Source of the DNA: Acanthosepion lycidas
Taxonomy: Eukaryota; Mollusca; Cephalopoda; Sepiida; Sepiidae
Direction: 5' to 3'
Length of the DNA stretch: 64,000 bases
Assembly (NCBI GenBank): GCA_963932145.1
Contig: OZ010616.1
Span: forward strand, 55,395,621-55,459,620
Shown: positions 1 to 11,660 of the stretch, one piece after another
Numbering within the stretch: position 1 is the stretch's first letter
Layout: each line of letters begins with the position of its first letter
Made by a program: the position numbers and the translations under genes
Notes under the pieces: model-generated
What the model was told of the DNA's origin: nothing
The model's database searches: none
The model's input: only the letters and a program-made list of their open reading frames with translations

Positions 1-890
1 GATATTTTTTATGACAGGAAATGATATGAGAAAGTTATATTGGCTACTTTTATTTTTAAAAGAAAAATCAATCTCTTTCATTAAATGTTACACACTTGAT
101 GAAGTATTTTAATGGATCAAGTAAAAAATGATATTGTCTGTAACTTGAAATGACCCGAGAAGAATATATTGGCTACTTTTTAGTTACCCACTTATTATTT
201 TAAAAAGAAATACCTATCTCTTTCTTTCTTTACAGGTTATATACTTGAAGAAAGATTCTAATTGATCAGGTGAAAAATGATATTGTCTGTGACAGGAAAT
301 GACCTGAGAAGGCTATATTGGTTACATTTTAGTTACCGAAGTTTTATTTTTAAAAGAAAGACCTATAACTTTCTTTACAGTTTACATACCTATAGAAAGA
401 TTCTAATGAATCAGGTGAAAAATGATGTTTTCTGTAACTTGAAATGACCTGAAAAGGTTATATTGGCTACATTTTACTTACGCAAGTTTTATTTTTAAAA
501 GAAAGACCTATCTCTTTCATTACACCTTATATACTTAAAGAAGTCTTCTAATGGATTAGCTGAAAAATGATAATGTCTTTGACTAGATCACATGAAAAAT
601 GATATTGTCTGTGACTGAGAAGGCTATATTGGCTAGTTTTTAGTTACCCACTTTTTATTTTTAAAAGAAATATCTATCTCTTTCTTTACAGGTTACATAC
701 TTGAAGAAGGCTTCTTATGGATCAGCTAAAAAACGATATTGTCTATGAGTTCCTGGAAATGACTTCTGAAGGTTATATTGGCTATTTTTCATTTTCATTT
801 ATCCATATTTTTTATTAAAAGAATAACCTATCTCTTTCTTTACCCTTACATACTTGAAGTAGTCTTTTAATGGATCAGGTGAAGGAATGT
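1..890. repeat. Tandem repeat, ~134-149-bp unit, about six copies
   Basis: The phrase atgatattgtctgt recurs at 128, 277, 422, 567, 599 and 733, each copy followed by aaatgacctgagaagg, a ttttatttttaaaagaaa block and ctatctctttctttac. Most copies are 145-149 bp apart; the 567/599 pair is a short internal slip. Copies are perhaps 80-90% alike by eye. The array enters from the left edge, so its true length is unknown. No coding frame runs through it. Confidence 0.9.
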
Positions 891-1265
891 GACATCAAAT
901 GAAAATTGTCTTTAAAATTCAAAACAGCTTACGGAATGCAATTTTTATGTCATGTGAACATTTGCACTTGTACTATTTTTAATATATCTATTTTCATAAC
1001 ATTTTATAGCAATGTTATCAATAAATAGAAAGTAAATTATTCTCTTTATTGAAAATAATTATCTTTGCTTGATATAATTATTTTTTAAAGTATTCATATT
1101 TAGTTTTAAATATGTAGGAAATTCAGTTGTCCTCCTTTCTTAAATTAAAAATTCGAATGTCCTAATTCCAAACAATAATAAAATAAAAATAAATAAATCA
1201 TACGTATGTCTGTTAAATAAATCATTTGAATTCAAATGTCAACAGTAAGTAAAATAGTCTTTAGT
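891..1265. other. A+T-rich stretch, nothing recognised
   Basis: Low-complexity A+T-rich DNA with short homopolymers. I see no frame, repeat unit or RNA-like fold. Confidence 0.5.
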
Positions 1266-1269
1266 TGAG

Positions 1270-1400
1270 ATAAATCTTTGTGTAGTTGGTTCACAGAAAA
1301 ATTTGAAGATTAGAAAAGACTTTTAATAGTTGGCCCACAGTTAAAGCTGAGGTTGTGAAAAGACTTTTAAGTAGTTGGTCCACAGTATAATACTGATGAT
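1270..1400. repeat. Short tandem repeat, ~45-bp unit, three copies
   Basis: The phrases agttggttcacag, agttggcccacag and agttggtccacag begin at 1284, 1328 and 1373, with a shared aaaagacttttaa block between the later copies. DNA from 1401 to 1738 holds a CCAAT-like gattggtcaaat near 1597 but nothing else recognised. Confidence 0.75.
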
Positions 1401-1738
1401 TCATTTAAAGTTGCTAACACATATTTCTTTCAGCACACACTTGGGATAAGGTAAAAGTTATGTAGCCACATCTATTGTGTTTGAACAGCATGGAGACAGT
1501 CACATCTCTACTGCTGACAGTTGAAATCAGTGGGTGTTTATTAGAATTTTTTCCCTGAAGGGCTCCCAAGAAAAATAGGGTTTTAGTTTACTCTGATTGG
1601 TCAAATATTTCACATTGTGATGTCAATTTCTAGTCAATGAATACTTTGATTTAAAGGGTGTATCTTGTATTGTGGAATCTTTTTGGCATGTTTATAATAC
1701 TGTCTGTTATTGGGTAGAAAATAAAATTTTTTTTTTTT

Positions 1739-2025
1739 CCATGTCAACAATATAGTTAAATTCCCAGATCAATTCTGTGGACAAGACAGATTGGTATAAA
1801 ATGACAATTGACCTGGGAATTTAACTATAATGTCGACATGGAAAAAAAAAATCAAAAGAAAAAAATCCGTTATTATAAAGGTAATTTACATTAAGCAGAA
1901 TTTCATTTTCGCCTTGAAAAAGTTGGAAGATGAAATGTGCCGGCAAAATCTAAGATTTTTTTTTCCAATTGTCATTTTATGGCAATGTGTCTTGTCCACA
2001 GAATCGATCTGGGAATTTAACTATA
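1739..2025. mobile_element. Inverted-repeat (MITE-like) element with a repeated arm
   Basis: Positions 1751-1788 and 1988-2025 are inverted copies of each other over 38 bp with one mismatch. A third copy of the core gggaatttaactata lies inverted at 1810-1841 and pairs with 1739-1770 to make a local hairpin. Arms of this quality with no coding content fit a non-autonomous DNA element or a fold-back element. Terminal bases and a target duplication were not resolved, so the superfamily is unknown. Confidence 0.6.
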
Positions 2026-2098
2026 ATATGGTATGTATTTGGTATGTTATTGTGTTAGAAATAGAGTTTATTTCCTATGCTTATTAGTTGTTCTAAAT

Positions 2099-3180
2099 CA
2101 TTGCTTCTAAACCTTTTTCAGTTCATGGACCATATTTTTCACAAAAAAATTCAAATGGACCACTCCTACTTTTACTTTTAGGCTTTTCAATTTTCACACT
2201 AAAATACTCAATGAAAAGACAAAGTAGTCTATTTACATTTTTAAATTTACTTTAGTAAACATGGATAAACACAAAATGTCAAAATCAATTTTGATGATGT
2301 CATTCAATCTTAGTCCATTCAGTTAGTAACTACCTTGATCTTGGTGTTTCTGAAACAAGATATAATCAATTTTGATGATGTCATTCAGTCTTAGTCCATT
2401 CAACTAGTGTCTATCTTGGTCTTGGTGTTTCTGATACAAGATATTATAATCAGTTTTGATTATGTCATTCAGTCTTAGTCCATTCAGTTAGTAACTACCT
2501 TGATCTTGGTGTTTCTGACACAAGATATCATAATCTATTTTGATGATGTCATTCAGTCTTAGTCCATTCAGCTAGTGACTTTCTTGATCTTGGTGTTTCT
2601 GACACAAGATATGATCAATTTTCATGATGTCATTCAATCTTAGTCCATTCAACTAGTGTCTATCTTGGTTTTGGTGTTTCTGACACAAGATATTATAATC
2701 AGTTTTGATGATGTCATTCAGTCTTAGTCCATTCAGTTAGTAACTACCTTGATCTTGGTGTTTCTGAAACAAGATATAATCAATTTTGATGATGTCATTC
2801 AATCTTAATCGATTCAACTAGTGTCTATCTTGGTCTTGGTGTTTCTGACACAAGATATCATAATCAATTTTGATGATGTCATTCAGTCTTAGTCCATTCA
2901 TTTAGTAACTACTTTGATCTTGGTGTTTCTGACACAAGATATCATAATCAATTTTGATAATGTCATTCATTCTTAATCTGATAGTTTTTCTGCTGTTGAT
3001 ATTTAATTTATTTCTTTTTCTACTGAAAACATCCACAACAGCTGAAAATTAAGATTACACCATTCATGTGGTAGAGAAAGAAATGGATACAATTTTTTTA
3101 TGGCGACAAATTCTCTGTGGACCACAAGAAATGCTATGTATACCACAAGTGGTCCACCTGGACCACGTTGAGAATCAATG
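2099..3180. mobile_element. Non-autonomous hAT-like element with 8-bp target duplication
   Basis: The ends are related inverted repeats: cattgcttctaaacc at the left, and the complement of the right end reads cattgattctcaacg, followed on both sides by a tggacc motif. The 8-bp word ttctaaat flanks both ends exactly (2091-2098 and 3181-3188). An 8-bp duplication together with CANTGNTTCTNAA-type termini is the hAT signature. The 1082-bp element carries no transposase; its middle is filled by an 81/84-bp satellite (separate entry). Confidence 0.85.
2280..2975. repeat. 81/84-bp satellite inside the hAT-like element
   Basis: The phrase ttttgatgatgtcattc or a close variant recurs at 2289, 2370, 2454, 2538, 2619, 2703, 2784, 2868 and 2952. 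Spacings are 81, 84, 84, 81, 84, 81, 84 and 84 bp. The 3-bp difference comes from gatataatc versus gatatcataatc at the unit junction. Copies are highly alike. Confidence 0.9.
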
Positions 3181-3344
3181 TTCTAAATGTTTCGCTGTTT
3201 TTATAACAATCTACAGTATATATCTAGTTTGCTATTCAAGTGAAACACAGATTTTATCCTTAAAACTGAAAAGGAAAATTGTAAGTAAAATAAAATGCTG
3301 TTTGGGATTTTAAAATATCTATAAAATAGGAGTTAGGAAATGTT

Positions 3345-3800
3345 ATTGCATATTACCAAAAATGTATTTGTTTTAAGTGATATTGTTGAAGTTAGCTCCA
3401 ACTTAATTCCCAAATTGTCACTAGGGGTCATTCTTCCTATACTATAAATACTGGGCAACTTCTTGCCTCGTTCTCTTTCCTTCAGGTCTCGTGTCTCACA
3501 TTCTGGTGAGGTAAATTCTCTTTTTCATTTCTTCATTTCAGTGACTACAATGTAAGCTCTCTTAGAAGGTCCGTGTCTTCCCATTTGTGGGAGACGCCAT
3601 GAACATTATACACATATACACATACATACAAACATTCACCAAAGAATAGACACAAATTTCACACGCACACAAATATTATTGTCTATGTCCATTGTAAAAC
3701 TGTTTTGTTTAATACATATATTTGTTTTTACATATATATCGGTCTTGTTTGTCTTCTTTATCTTCAGTTAGACTTAATTCAAGTCTGGCCATTTTTTTGT
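3345..3800 (+). other. Possible solo-LTR or promoter-bearing repeat
   Basis: A TATA-like ctataaatactgggc near 3441 is followed by a pyrimidine-rich start-like stretch and many short ACAC runs. The layout resembles an LTR U3/R junction, but I could not fix TG/CA ends or a target duplication. The A+T-rich DNA from 3800 to 4550 shows nothing further. Confidence 0.25.
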
Positions 3801-4554
3801 AGTTGGACCTTTTAATATTCTACCAGGACTTACACATGTGTTCCCAATTCAACAACACACACCCGATCTTTCAACAATTTCAATTACCAGTTTATAAATA
3901 AAAAAATAAATTCTCAGTTTATAAATTAAGTAAATAAAACCAAGCTAACTCCTCTCAAAATAAAGAACAAAATCTCTCAAGAGCAGAAATTAATAAAACA
4001 ATTAAAAATGAACAGGTACTGTAATAAGAATAAAACATGTTAATTTTCATGAGTTGTTTCCCTTGGACACTCTCCGAGATAGAAAGGCATGATCTTACTC
4101 AGAAGTACCAAACAGACATATTTCACTAGGAACCCACATGGAGAACAAAGTCATTTGAATAACTGATTCTCTCTCCACCACTTGTAATTTAAATTTATAG
4201 AATACTTACAAAGTTATTTAAAAAGATTGAAAAATTACTTTTAAAAATCTCCATTTCTTCTCATTTTCTAAAATGGTGTTTATCCTTTTTTGATAAAACA
4301 GCATCAATATCAAAGCTTTATGAAGTCAGAGCAATATGAATTCTCTCTTTGGTATCTAACAAATTTCTGTAAATTGTTTCCAAGATCCCAATACTTTTTC
4401 AAAAAGGCAGTTTGTTGCAACATTTTTTTGCTGCCATATATACAATTTTTAAAGGCTTAATAAATTTTGGCATCCCCAAAACACAAGAGATTTTTTTGTT
4501 CTGAAATTCATGCATTTTGTTTTTATCATTTCACACCAAGCAAAGGCAATAAAG

Positions 4555-5110
4555 ACACACGGGGGTTACTGAGTGTGTAAGGAGACTGAAGATGACAATT
4601 GACATTGCATTTAAATTTGTAAAGATCAAAGTTGAGATGTGTGAGAGAAGAAATTATTTACATAGAACTTATGGTTATAGCAAGTAATTTCAGCTGTAAA
4701 ATGCTTAGACCTAGCTGCCAATCTAGTACTGCCTTTAAACCCATAAAGTAGAGGTATCAAAGAGGAAAGCTCAACAGAACAATTACCATGAAAATATTTA
4801 TAGAAAAGGTACAGTTAAAGTGGTAGAAAAATTACTGAAGCTGAGATGCCAGGTCAAGAACAATAACATTACAGATTCTTTGGATTTTATCAAGAATTTC
4901 TAAATAGAAAGTGTAAGCACTAAACCACATGTGACAGTAATATTCAATGTATTGTCAAATAGTAGATTTATATAGGTCTAAGATAGATTCTCATGAGAAA
5001 ATATTATCTAGCCTGACACAGTAAATCAACTTTTCTAGCAGCAGCCTTAGGAACTGATTAAATATAATATTGCCAATCCCATGTCAACAGAAAATGTTAG
5101 CCTGTGAAAG
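4555..5110 (-). pseudogene. LINE reverse-transcriptase C-terminus and 3' tail (antisense relic)
   Basis: The complement of 4780-4830 reads as the LFYKYFHGN-type motif found near the C-terminus of a jockey/CR1-like LINE polymerase that recurs through this window. The complement of 4860-5060 matches, block for block, the region upstream of that motif in the copy at 44.3-45.4 kb. The tail side (4555-4620) has the family's gttactg...ttgacattgcatttaaa signature. Stops and frame breaks make it non-coding. Only the 3' third survives, as expected of 5'-truncated LINE copies. Confidence 0.7.
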
Positions 5111-5539
5111 CAGAAGGAGTCACTGTTGTGAAGGTTAGCATTAGCCATGTTGGTGAAAAGCAAAAAAAGGTTCTCTCAGGCAATTAAAAAAGCAGTTTTG
5201 TTTTGATGGTATTAAAATTAACAGGCAATTTCTTAGAGTGAAGTTCTAGGCATACTCATACTAATCCTTCAGGCTCTCCAAGCATAGCATCAAGTCAACA
5301 GTTGATGGCTTTACAGCCCACTTTAAATTATATGAATGAAATTCTAAAAAGTAATCAGAGAAATGCTTTTTTGTGTTTGGTCACATGTCTTGTCACTGAT
5401 TAAAAAGGAATCTTAAAGAAGACAGTGTCCTTCATCAGTTCTGAGACTGGTGCTGTAGAATCACAAATAACTTTGCCAAATGACAAAACCATAACACTTG
5501 AATAATTCAAAGAAAAGCAACAACTTAAATGGGTATCAC

Positions 5540-6290
5540 ATATAACTAGAAAAAATAATGATAAAATGAAGATTTTGATTTTCCACACTAGCATAAACAA
5601 AAGGCTAGGAAGGAAACTACTAGAAAGAGTGGTAACTGTTAGTGAACTTGAAAAGTTTGATTACCTGAAAAACTGTTTCAAGAAAACGTTTTTATAAATT
5701 TGATCTGACAGTAACACTATGTGTTCAGTCAATGAATGCCAAATGTTTCCTACATGGAAATGGCTATTTTCTCTGTTACCTTTATTTGCAAATTCATCTT
5801 GGATCTTGGAAGAAGGCACAGTGGAGTAATGGATAGTGGTTCAGATTGAGGAATTCCAATCAAGTTCATTTCATTCATTTAAATGCTAATACTCTTGGAA
5901 AAGGCATGAATCCATCTCTTCTTCCCCACACCTATAGGTAAATGGCAGGAGAGACTGGGTCTTATAATCTTGGGTGGCAACCGGTCTAGGAGAAATAAAT
6001 AGTGAAACAAGACTAGGTCCTATAGCCTTTCTTGGAAACCAGTCTAGGATAAGGAAAATTGAATTGAAAACCTGAGGTGGGTCATTTGCTCCCTTCAACC
6101 CCAGTTATCACTTGAAGACTCTGAAGCAACAACAACTAAAATAACATGTAACAAGAGGGGAAAATAATGATAAAATGAAGATGATCTTCCACACAACCAT
6201 AAACAAAATGTTTGGAAGGAAACTCCCATCATTTTTATAAATTTAATTCAATAGTAACACTAACTGTTCCATCAATAAATGCTGAATTTT
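5540..6290. repeat. Direct repeat pair flanking a SINE
   Basis: 5540-5750 and 6150-6290 share a chain of blocks in the same order: aataatgataaaatgaagat, ttccacac..ccataaacaaaa, ggaaggaaact, tttttataaattt, cagtaacact. The second copy is shorter. The SINE at 5820-6100 lies between them. 5111-5540 holds nothing recognised. Confidence 0.6.
5820..6100 (+). mobile_element. tRNA-type SINE, degraded head, duplicated 3' block
   Basis: This shares with copies at 31.4 and 47.2 kb a conserved body: a box-B-like word, then cttggaaaaggcatgaatcc and atctcttcttcccc. Its 3' part carries gactgggtctt...ggtggcaaccggtctagg, and a variant of that block follows about 55 bp later (..gaaaccagtctagg). The head is eroded, so Pol III promoter function is unlikely. 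Confidence 0.65.
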
Positions 6291-6509
6291 TTTCTGTTTG
6301 AAAACATTTAATCTGACCCTTTAACACCATAAAGACTGACATCTTCACAAATCTTCAAAAAACACCATTAGTTTTAGAAAAGTTATTACTTTGTTTTGTT
6401 CTTATTTGATGTTCCAGTAGAGAATCTTTGATCTGAATGCAAAAATATTTTCTCTTACTAAAAGGATGTTTTTTTCCTTACTTTCTTTTTTTTAATGAAT
6501 TCACAAAGA

Positions 6510-7190
6510 TTTCAGTTGAATATATAATATGCATATACTAGACAGCCCAACATGCAAATTACAGATTGGAGATACCAAAATCAAACAGGTGCAACAACTT
6601 TATCTGGTAAGTATATTAACAAAGGACAGGAAATGCAACACAGAAATCCAAAGGTGCATTAATATAGTGAAAGATGCCTACCAAAAGCTAAGCAAAGTAT
6701 TAAGAAACAGAAAAATATTATTAGGAACAAACAAAAGAGTACTGACAATCATATAGTATCAGTCCTTCTATATGGTGATCTCCTCACAGATAAAGAAGAG
6801 ACTTGATGCAACAGAAGTGTGGTTCTACAGAAGGATGCTGAGAATACTATGGACTAAACATGTAAGCAACAACAAAGTTGTAGAGACAATGGCAACAAGA
6901 AGGATGTTTATGCCTCAACTTCAGGAAGAGATAGTTGAAATTTCTAGGGCACATAATGAAGAAAGAGCGTTTGGAAAATTGGATACTCACAGGATAGGTT
7001 GAAGGTAAGAGAGTCAGTGGGAAGAAATGCACAGCCTCCCTAGTGAGCTTGAGGGAATGGATGGCAGAGCAGTGTTTGGGAAAGATAGCCAAAAGATAAA
7101 AGTAATTAAGAGTTACAAAGGACAAGAAATTGTGGAGAGCCATGATTGCCTACATTCGGAAGAGACACAGCACATAGAAGAAGAAGAAGA
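6510..7190 (+). pseudogene. RTE-type LINE reverse transcriptase C-terminus (relic)
   Basis: Three reading pieces in shifted frames together cover the C-terminal region typical of RTE-like LINEs: 6529-6756 (..DTEIxRxIxxxKDAYQKLxKVLRN), 6772-7002 (KKRLDATEVWFYRRMLRILWTKHVSN) and 7027-7190 (an eroded WMAEQ-LGKI and shifted remnants of the RxAIxxRKxWRxMI stretch). A stop at about 6756 and at least two frameshifts inactivate it. It sits upstream of a GAA-rich tract, the usual 3' terminus of this class. The minus-strand copy at 49.2 kb is the same family in better condition. Confidence 0.85.
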
Positions 7191-7275
7191 AGAGGAGGAG
7201 GAGGAGCAGAAGAAGAAGAAGAGGAGGAGGAGCAGAAGAAGAAGAGGAGGAGGAGCAGAAGAAGAAGAAGAAATA
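7175..7275 (+). repeat. GAA/GGA microsatellite at LINE 3' end
   Basis: Imperfect (GAA)n with GAGGAG and GAGCAGAAG variants in three waves, directly after the RTE-like tail. It encodes the acidic and basic low-complexity runs seen when translated, which are not a real protein. Confidence 0.9.
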
Positions 7276-7955
7276 ATTCTTAACTTACCTGCAAAGGAAT
7301 CTTTCCACCACTAGGAAGAGTTCTAACTCCATTGTAACAGCAATACAATATTTTTAATACTTCTACTTGAAATTATTTACATTATTTACATTCAGACTTA
7401 TCTCTGTTGTTAGTATCCATTAGTGTGCAGAAGATGGCACGGAGGTTGCAATGCCCCAGGGGTCCATATTGGATTGAGTGCATCCATTCAAAGAGTGCAA
7501 TCAAAATTTAGTTTATATTTAATTTGAATAAACTGTTTATTTCATGTTTCATCTATTTTTACATATTTAAAATGCCTTCCTTTCTCACATTTCTCAGTAA
7601 TAGGCTCCCCCCATTTGACACTTAGGGGTCAAGGAGTTGGCCATCGGTATCACCAAATATCATCTAACTTCTGCATGTCACTGTTAGTATCACAATATTT
7701 TAGCTGCTGCACACTCCAGCCTTCTTCAGGTATCTGTAGATAAGGGTAACCATCAGGGGATTTTGAATTGAATCATTTATTCCATCTAGATTGTTCTCAT
7801 TCCAATGTCCATGTCTAAAGGTAGGTCATTTTAGTTTTCGTTTTTTTTTTACTATTTCTCAGTTATTACTGTCTGAGTGAGAAATATCCAGGTGAGGGAT
7901 TTAACACATAAATGCTATAACATCAAATTCACAAACCAATTTTTAATCTGCTAGG
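7276..7955. other. Unassigned stretch
   Basis: No repeat unit or coding frame recognised. Short words such as gaagatggcacgg and ggcatcaccaaatat are not diagnostic. Confidence 0.4.
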
Positions 7956-7959
7956 CTAT

Positions 7960-8600
7960 TATCACTTAGGCAATTATGTCTATTTTCAATTTATGATTGA
8001 CTTATTCATATAATATGCTACTGGACATAATGTGGAGGATCAGTTTCCAATTCTCATTAAGTACTACAATGATCCCCTAGAATTACTACATATTAACTTT
8101 CCTTAGGTGCCATGTATGATTCCCACTTGGGCATTCATGTCTCTTTTCAATTCATGATTGACATATTCATATAATATTCTACTGGACATAATGTGGAGGA
8201 TCAGTTTCCAATTGTCATTAAGTACTAAATAGATCCCCTAGAATTAGTACACATTATTATCTTTCCTTAGGTACCATGTATGATTCCCACTTGGGCAATC
8301 ATGTCTCTTTTTAATTCATGATTGACTTATTCATATAATATGCTACTGGACATAATGTGGAGGATTAGTTTCCAATTGTCATTAAGTACTAAATAGATCC
8401 CCTAGAATTACTACATATCCATCTTCAGGTTTCGTGTGATGCATGCATGGGTGTTTATGTTTCTTTTTTATTCATAATTGACTTATTCATATAAGATTCT
8501 ACTGAACACAAAATGACGGATTGGTTTCCTATTATCATTAATTACTCAATTTATCCCCACTAGGATTACTCCCTACTAGTATCCTTCCTTGGGGAACATA
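7960..8600. repeat. Tandem repeat, ~156-164-bp unit, four copies
   Basis: The phrase ctggacataatgtggaggat starts its core at 8023, 8184 and 8348, with a diverged copy (ctgaacacaaaatgacgga) at 8504. Each copy also has ttcatgattgacttattcata upstream and tccccta..attact downstream. The right-hand copy is the most diverged. Confidence 0.9.
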
Positions 8601-8704
8601 TGTGATGAAGGCTTGGGCCAAGACATATGCCAAAAGTGCTGCTTATTATCTTCAATCTTCAGTGTCAAAATCAATTAAAGATAAATAAAACAAACTTGAC
8701 TAAA

Positions 8705-9450
8705 TCTATATCTATAAAAGGCAGGATGTCTGTGTATATGTAGCGAATGCACGGCTGCAATTTTCGACGGATTTCCACCAAAATTTACATCCATATGCTC
8801 CAAGTTGCATTTCCCAACTCCCATCGATAGTGGAAATAATCGATTTTTTCATATTTCTACGTCAGTTTTCATGTAGTTTGCAGCCATTTTCTACTGGCCA
8901 GTGTGAGAGCCTATAGCTGGCTGCCACAAATAGGCAGGAAGATTCTATTGGCCAGTGTGAGAGCCAACAGCTGACTGACACGAATGTTAACTAGCATGCT
9001 AGCATGCAAAAAATCAATAGCTGCATTTGTCACAAGTGGGAAAAATTTTAATCTGCATGGCACTTTACACCAATTGGCTCATTCGCTTGCTTAAACTCAA
9101 CGTTGATTCTGATTCGGCAGAACTGGGTTGGGCGTGAAAAAGTATTTGTTGTTAACATTCTTTTTTCATTCGCTTTTTCCAGTTATGAGTCCTTTTTTAA
9201 AGCTGATCGTTTTGTGTTCATTTGTTTTAGTTCCTTTTTCGTAACAGATTTAATGTTTAGTATAGAGCTTAGAAAAAATTTGCAGTGTGAAATTGGCAAG
9301 AAGTAAGGCATGTAGCAACATCAGCACGGCAAAGGGCACTTCTTTAAAGGTAAGGAAGGGCAAAACATTTTTAAGTCAAGTGATAGCAATTGCTGTATGA
9401 GTTGTACGATTTTTGAATCAAGCACAGGTAATGCCGGGCCATGCTGCTAG
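8705..9450 (+). mobile_element. Helitron-like non-autonomous element
   Basis: It begins TCTATATCTATAAAAGGC after an A and ends GGGCCATGCTGCTAG before a T. That is the TC...CTAG structure with insertion between A and T that defines Helitrons. A short GC-rich hairpin-like region (taatgccgggcc) sits about 10 bp before the CTAG end, though its stem is eroded. No Rep/helicase domain is present in the 746 bp. The boundaries are read from the sequence; the class assignment uses the known Helitron end rules. Confidence 0.75.
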
Positions 9451-9559
9451 TCTTTCATAAATGCATGCAATCGAAACTATCCTTATGAATAATAGAATAA
9501 AGGTTTTATATCAACCAATATAAATTGAAATATTTGATCATTTTGTTTTTAATCATTTT

Positions 9560-9688
9560 ATATCTAATCAAGGCAACAAAACCACTAAGATGCAAGGGTT
9601 TACTGAATATGAGATGAAAAACATTAATAAGAAAAGAGAAAAATAAAAACAGGAATTAAGAAAACAGACGTTAATGATTAACATTGCA
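9560..9688 (-). pseudogene. LINE 3' tail fragment (antisense)
   Basis: The words aaaaccactaagatgcaagggttta and ttaatgattaacattgcat match the tail signature of the jockey/CR1-like LINE seen at 42.6 and 44.3 kb. It abuts the Helitron-like 5' end at 9689. Confidence 0.55.
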
Positions 9689-9956
9689 TCTTACTTATTA
9701 TAAAACGCAGTTTGTGTGTGTATGTGTGTGTGTCTGTACGTTTATATATTGGATCGGATTTCCTACATTTTTCAACCGATTTCAACAAAACTTCACAGAA
9801 CTACGTAAAATTACCTTGCGCTGGTTCTGACAGCACAAAAAATTGGAAAAGCACAATTGTTTTTGCATGAAATCAATTTGAAAGCACAATTAAGAGGCAT
9901 TAATGAAAGGGGGATAACTCATATCGAGTTATACTTATTATAAAACCCAGGTTGGT

Positions 9957-10011
<55 letters not shown>

Positions 10012-10406
10012 ATGTTCGTTTATATATGGGATCGGATTTCCTACATTTTTCAACTGATTTCAACAAAATTCACTTTTTTTTTTGGCAGGTAGTGTTTCTT
10101 ATTGTCTTGCACACTTTTTTCTTTATTTTTACATTCAGAATGATTTAAAAATTCCATTTACAAGACAATTGTTTATAATAAAATTCTATTCAATCGGTAG
10201 ACTCATAACGATTGAAAACAATGTTTTTGTTTGAGTTTGGGCTTGACCAATTCGTAAAAAATAAATAAATAAATAATTAAGACCTGCGTGTCCGTCAACC
10301 TTAAACAATAATCTTTGCCAATTTTATTTTTCAGTCTTTATGATGGTCGATACTTGATCTATCTCTTACTGTTATATCCCCGGGCAATGCTGGGCTCTAC
10401 TGCTAG
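9689..10406 (+). mobile_element. Helitron-like element with a nested second 5' end
   Basis: Starts TCTTACTTATTATAAAACG after an A, and ends with gggcaatgctgggct followed by CTACTGCTAG before a T at 10407. The 3' palindrome (cccgggcaatgctgggct) is well kept. A second copy of the 5' end, tatacttattataaaaccc, begins near 9930 and again runs into a GT-rich stretch and ggatcggatttcctacattt. Two elements, or one with a duplicated 5' end, are joined here. 9961-10010 is a pure (GT)25. Confidence 0.75.
9961..10010. repeat. (TG)n microsatellite
   Basis: Twenty-five uninterrupted TG units inside the Helitron-like element. Confidence 0.98.
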
Positions 10407-11384
10407 TCTTGAATACATGATGAAAGATTTATTGGTGTTAGGAGTGGCAACTGATCAAATCTGCTATCTGAAAGAAAACTAAAATTTCCTTAGGTGTGGG
10501 AGATATATCTCAAAACTAAACACATCACCAAATTGTTTGAGTTGAAAGAATCCAGAAAGGCCTGGAAAGTATAACACACATGAATTAGAAAAATCAGTTG
10601 ATGAAATTATGTTTGTTATAGACAGCGACTCTGCTTCAGTACATCAACTGTTTCAGCATTCAGCAGCAAGCCCTCTGATCAAGAGACTGAAGGTTTTAAG
10701 GAGTGTTGAACCACCTCTTAATTGACAGTCCAGGGTATAATAATAAACTATATTTGGCAGGAAGGCCTCTGATTGGGAGATTGAAGGTTTTGAGGAACAT
10801 GAAACCACCTCTTAAATTGCTGTTGTTCCCGGGTTCACCACATCTCTGCGTGGTAGCACATGTTAGGGTCCCAGGTATGGGCAAATAGTGAACTCAAAAA
10901 CAAAAGAATATCAAAGTATAAAAAAACATTTTTATAATAAAAATACCAACAACACATTTTTATATAAAAAATTACCAACAATAACTATTTATAAAAAAAT
11001 GACAAAAATACATATTTGTAGAGGAATTACCAACAATACCTACTTATCTGAAGTAGTAGTTGAAACCATAAGATTGTGTTCAGCATATTCAGATTTAGGC
11101 ATGAAATAGCCCATAGAAGTTGATATGCTACTAAACAAAATCAACCAATCAACAGAGGCTCCTTAAACCCAAGAGAAATTGCATTGGTGCACATTAATGA
11201 CAACAATATTGAAACCAAATTTGACAACAGAGCTACTATTTTACTAACCAGCCACCTTATGTTTGATAACCTGTGTAGTGAACTTGAAATGCCAAAATGA
11301 AAAGACAAATCACAGAAGCTAAGAATCTATATTAGAGCATCACAAATTTTGATACTTGTGACATGCATATATATTTCCTCCTTG
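10407..11384. other. Unassigned stretch with a 94-bp direct repeat
   Basis: 10672-10730 and 10766-10825 are related copies: cctctgat, gag-ttgaaggtttt and aaccacctcttaa recur 94 bp apart. 10910-11050 contains loose repeats of ataaaa..taccaacaat. Nothing coding was recognised. Confidence 0.6.
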
Positions 11385-11660
11385 TCCCTTATTTTATCAT
11401 TCTATGCCACAAATCATCTAATGAAGCTAAATAAATAGCAAAACATGGCAAATCCATAAAAATTTACTTCTTGTTCCTTATTTTATCATTCTATGCCACA
11501 AATCATCTAATGAAGCTAAATAAATAGTAAAACATATCAAATTCATATAGATTTCCTACTTGTTCCTTATTTCATCATTCTATGCCCAAAATCTTGTAAT
11601 GAACCTAAATAAATAGTGAAACATGTTAAATTTTAATGATTTCCTACTTGTTGCTTATGT
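11385..11660. repeat. 89-bp tandem repeat, about three copies
   Basis: ccttattttatcattctatg recurs at 11387, 11476 and 11565, with a partial fourth start at 11653. Each unit also contains aatcatctaatgaagctaaa. The first two copies are nearly identical. Confidence 0.92.

Noticed and set aside
7027..7314. Glutamate/arginine-rich frame
   Set aside because: A translation of the GAA/GGA tract at the end of an RTE-like LINE.
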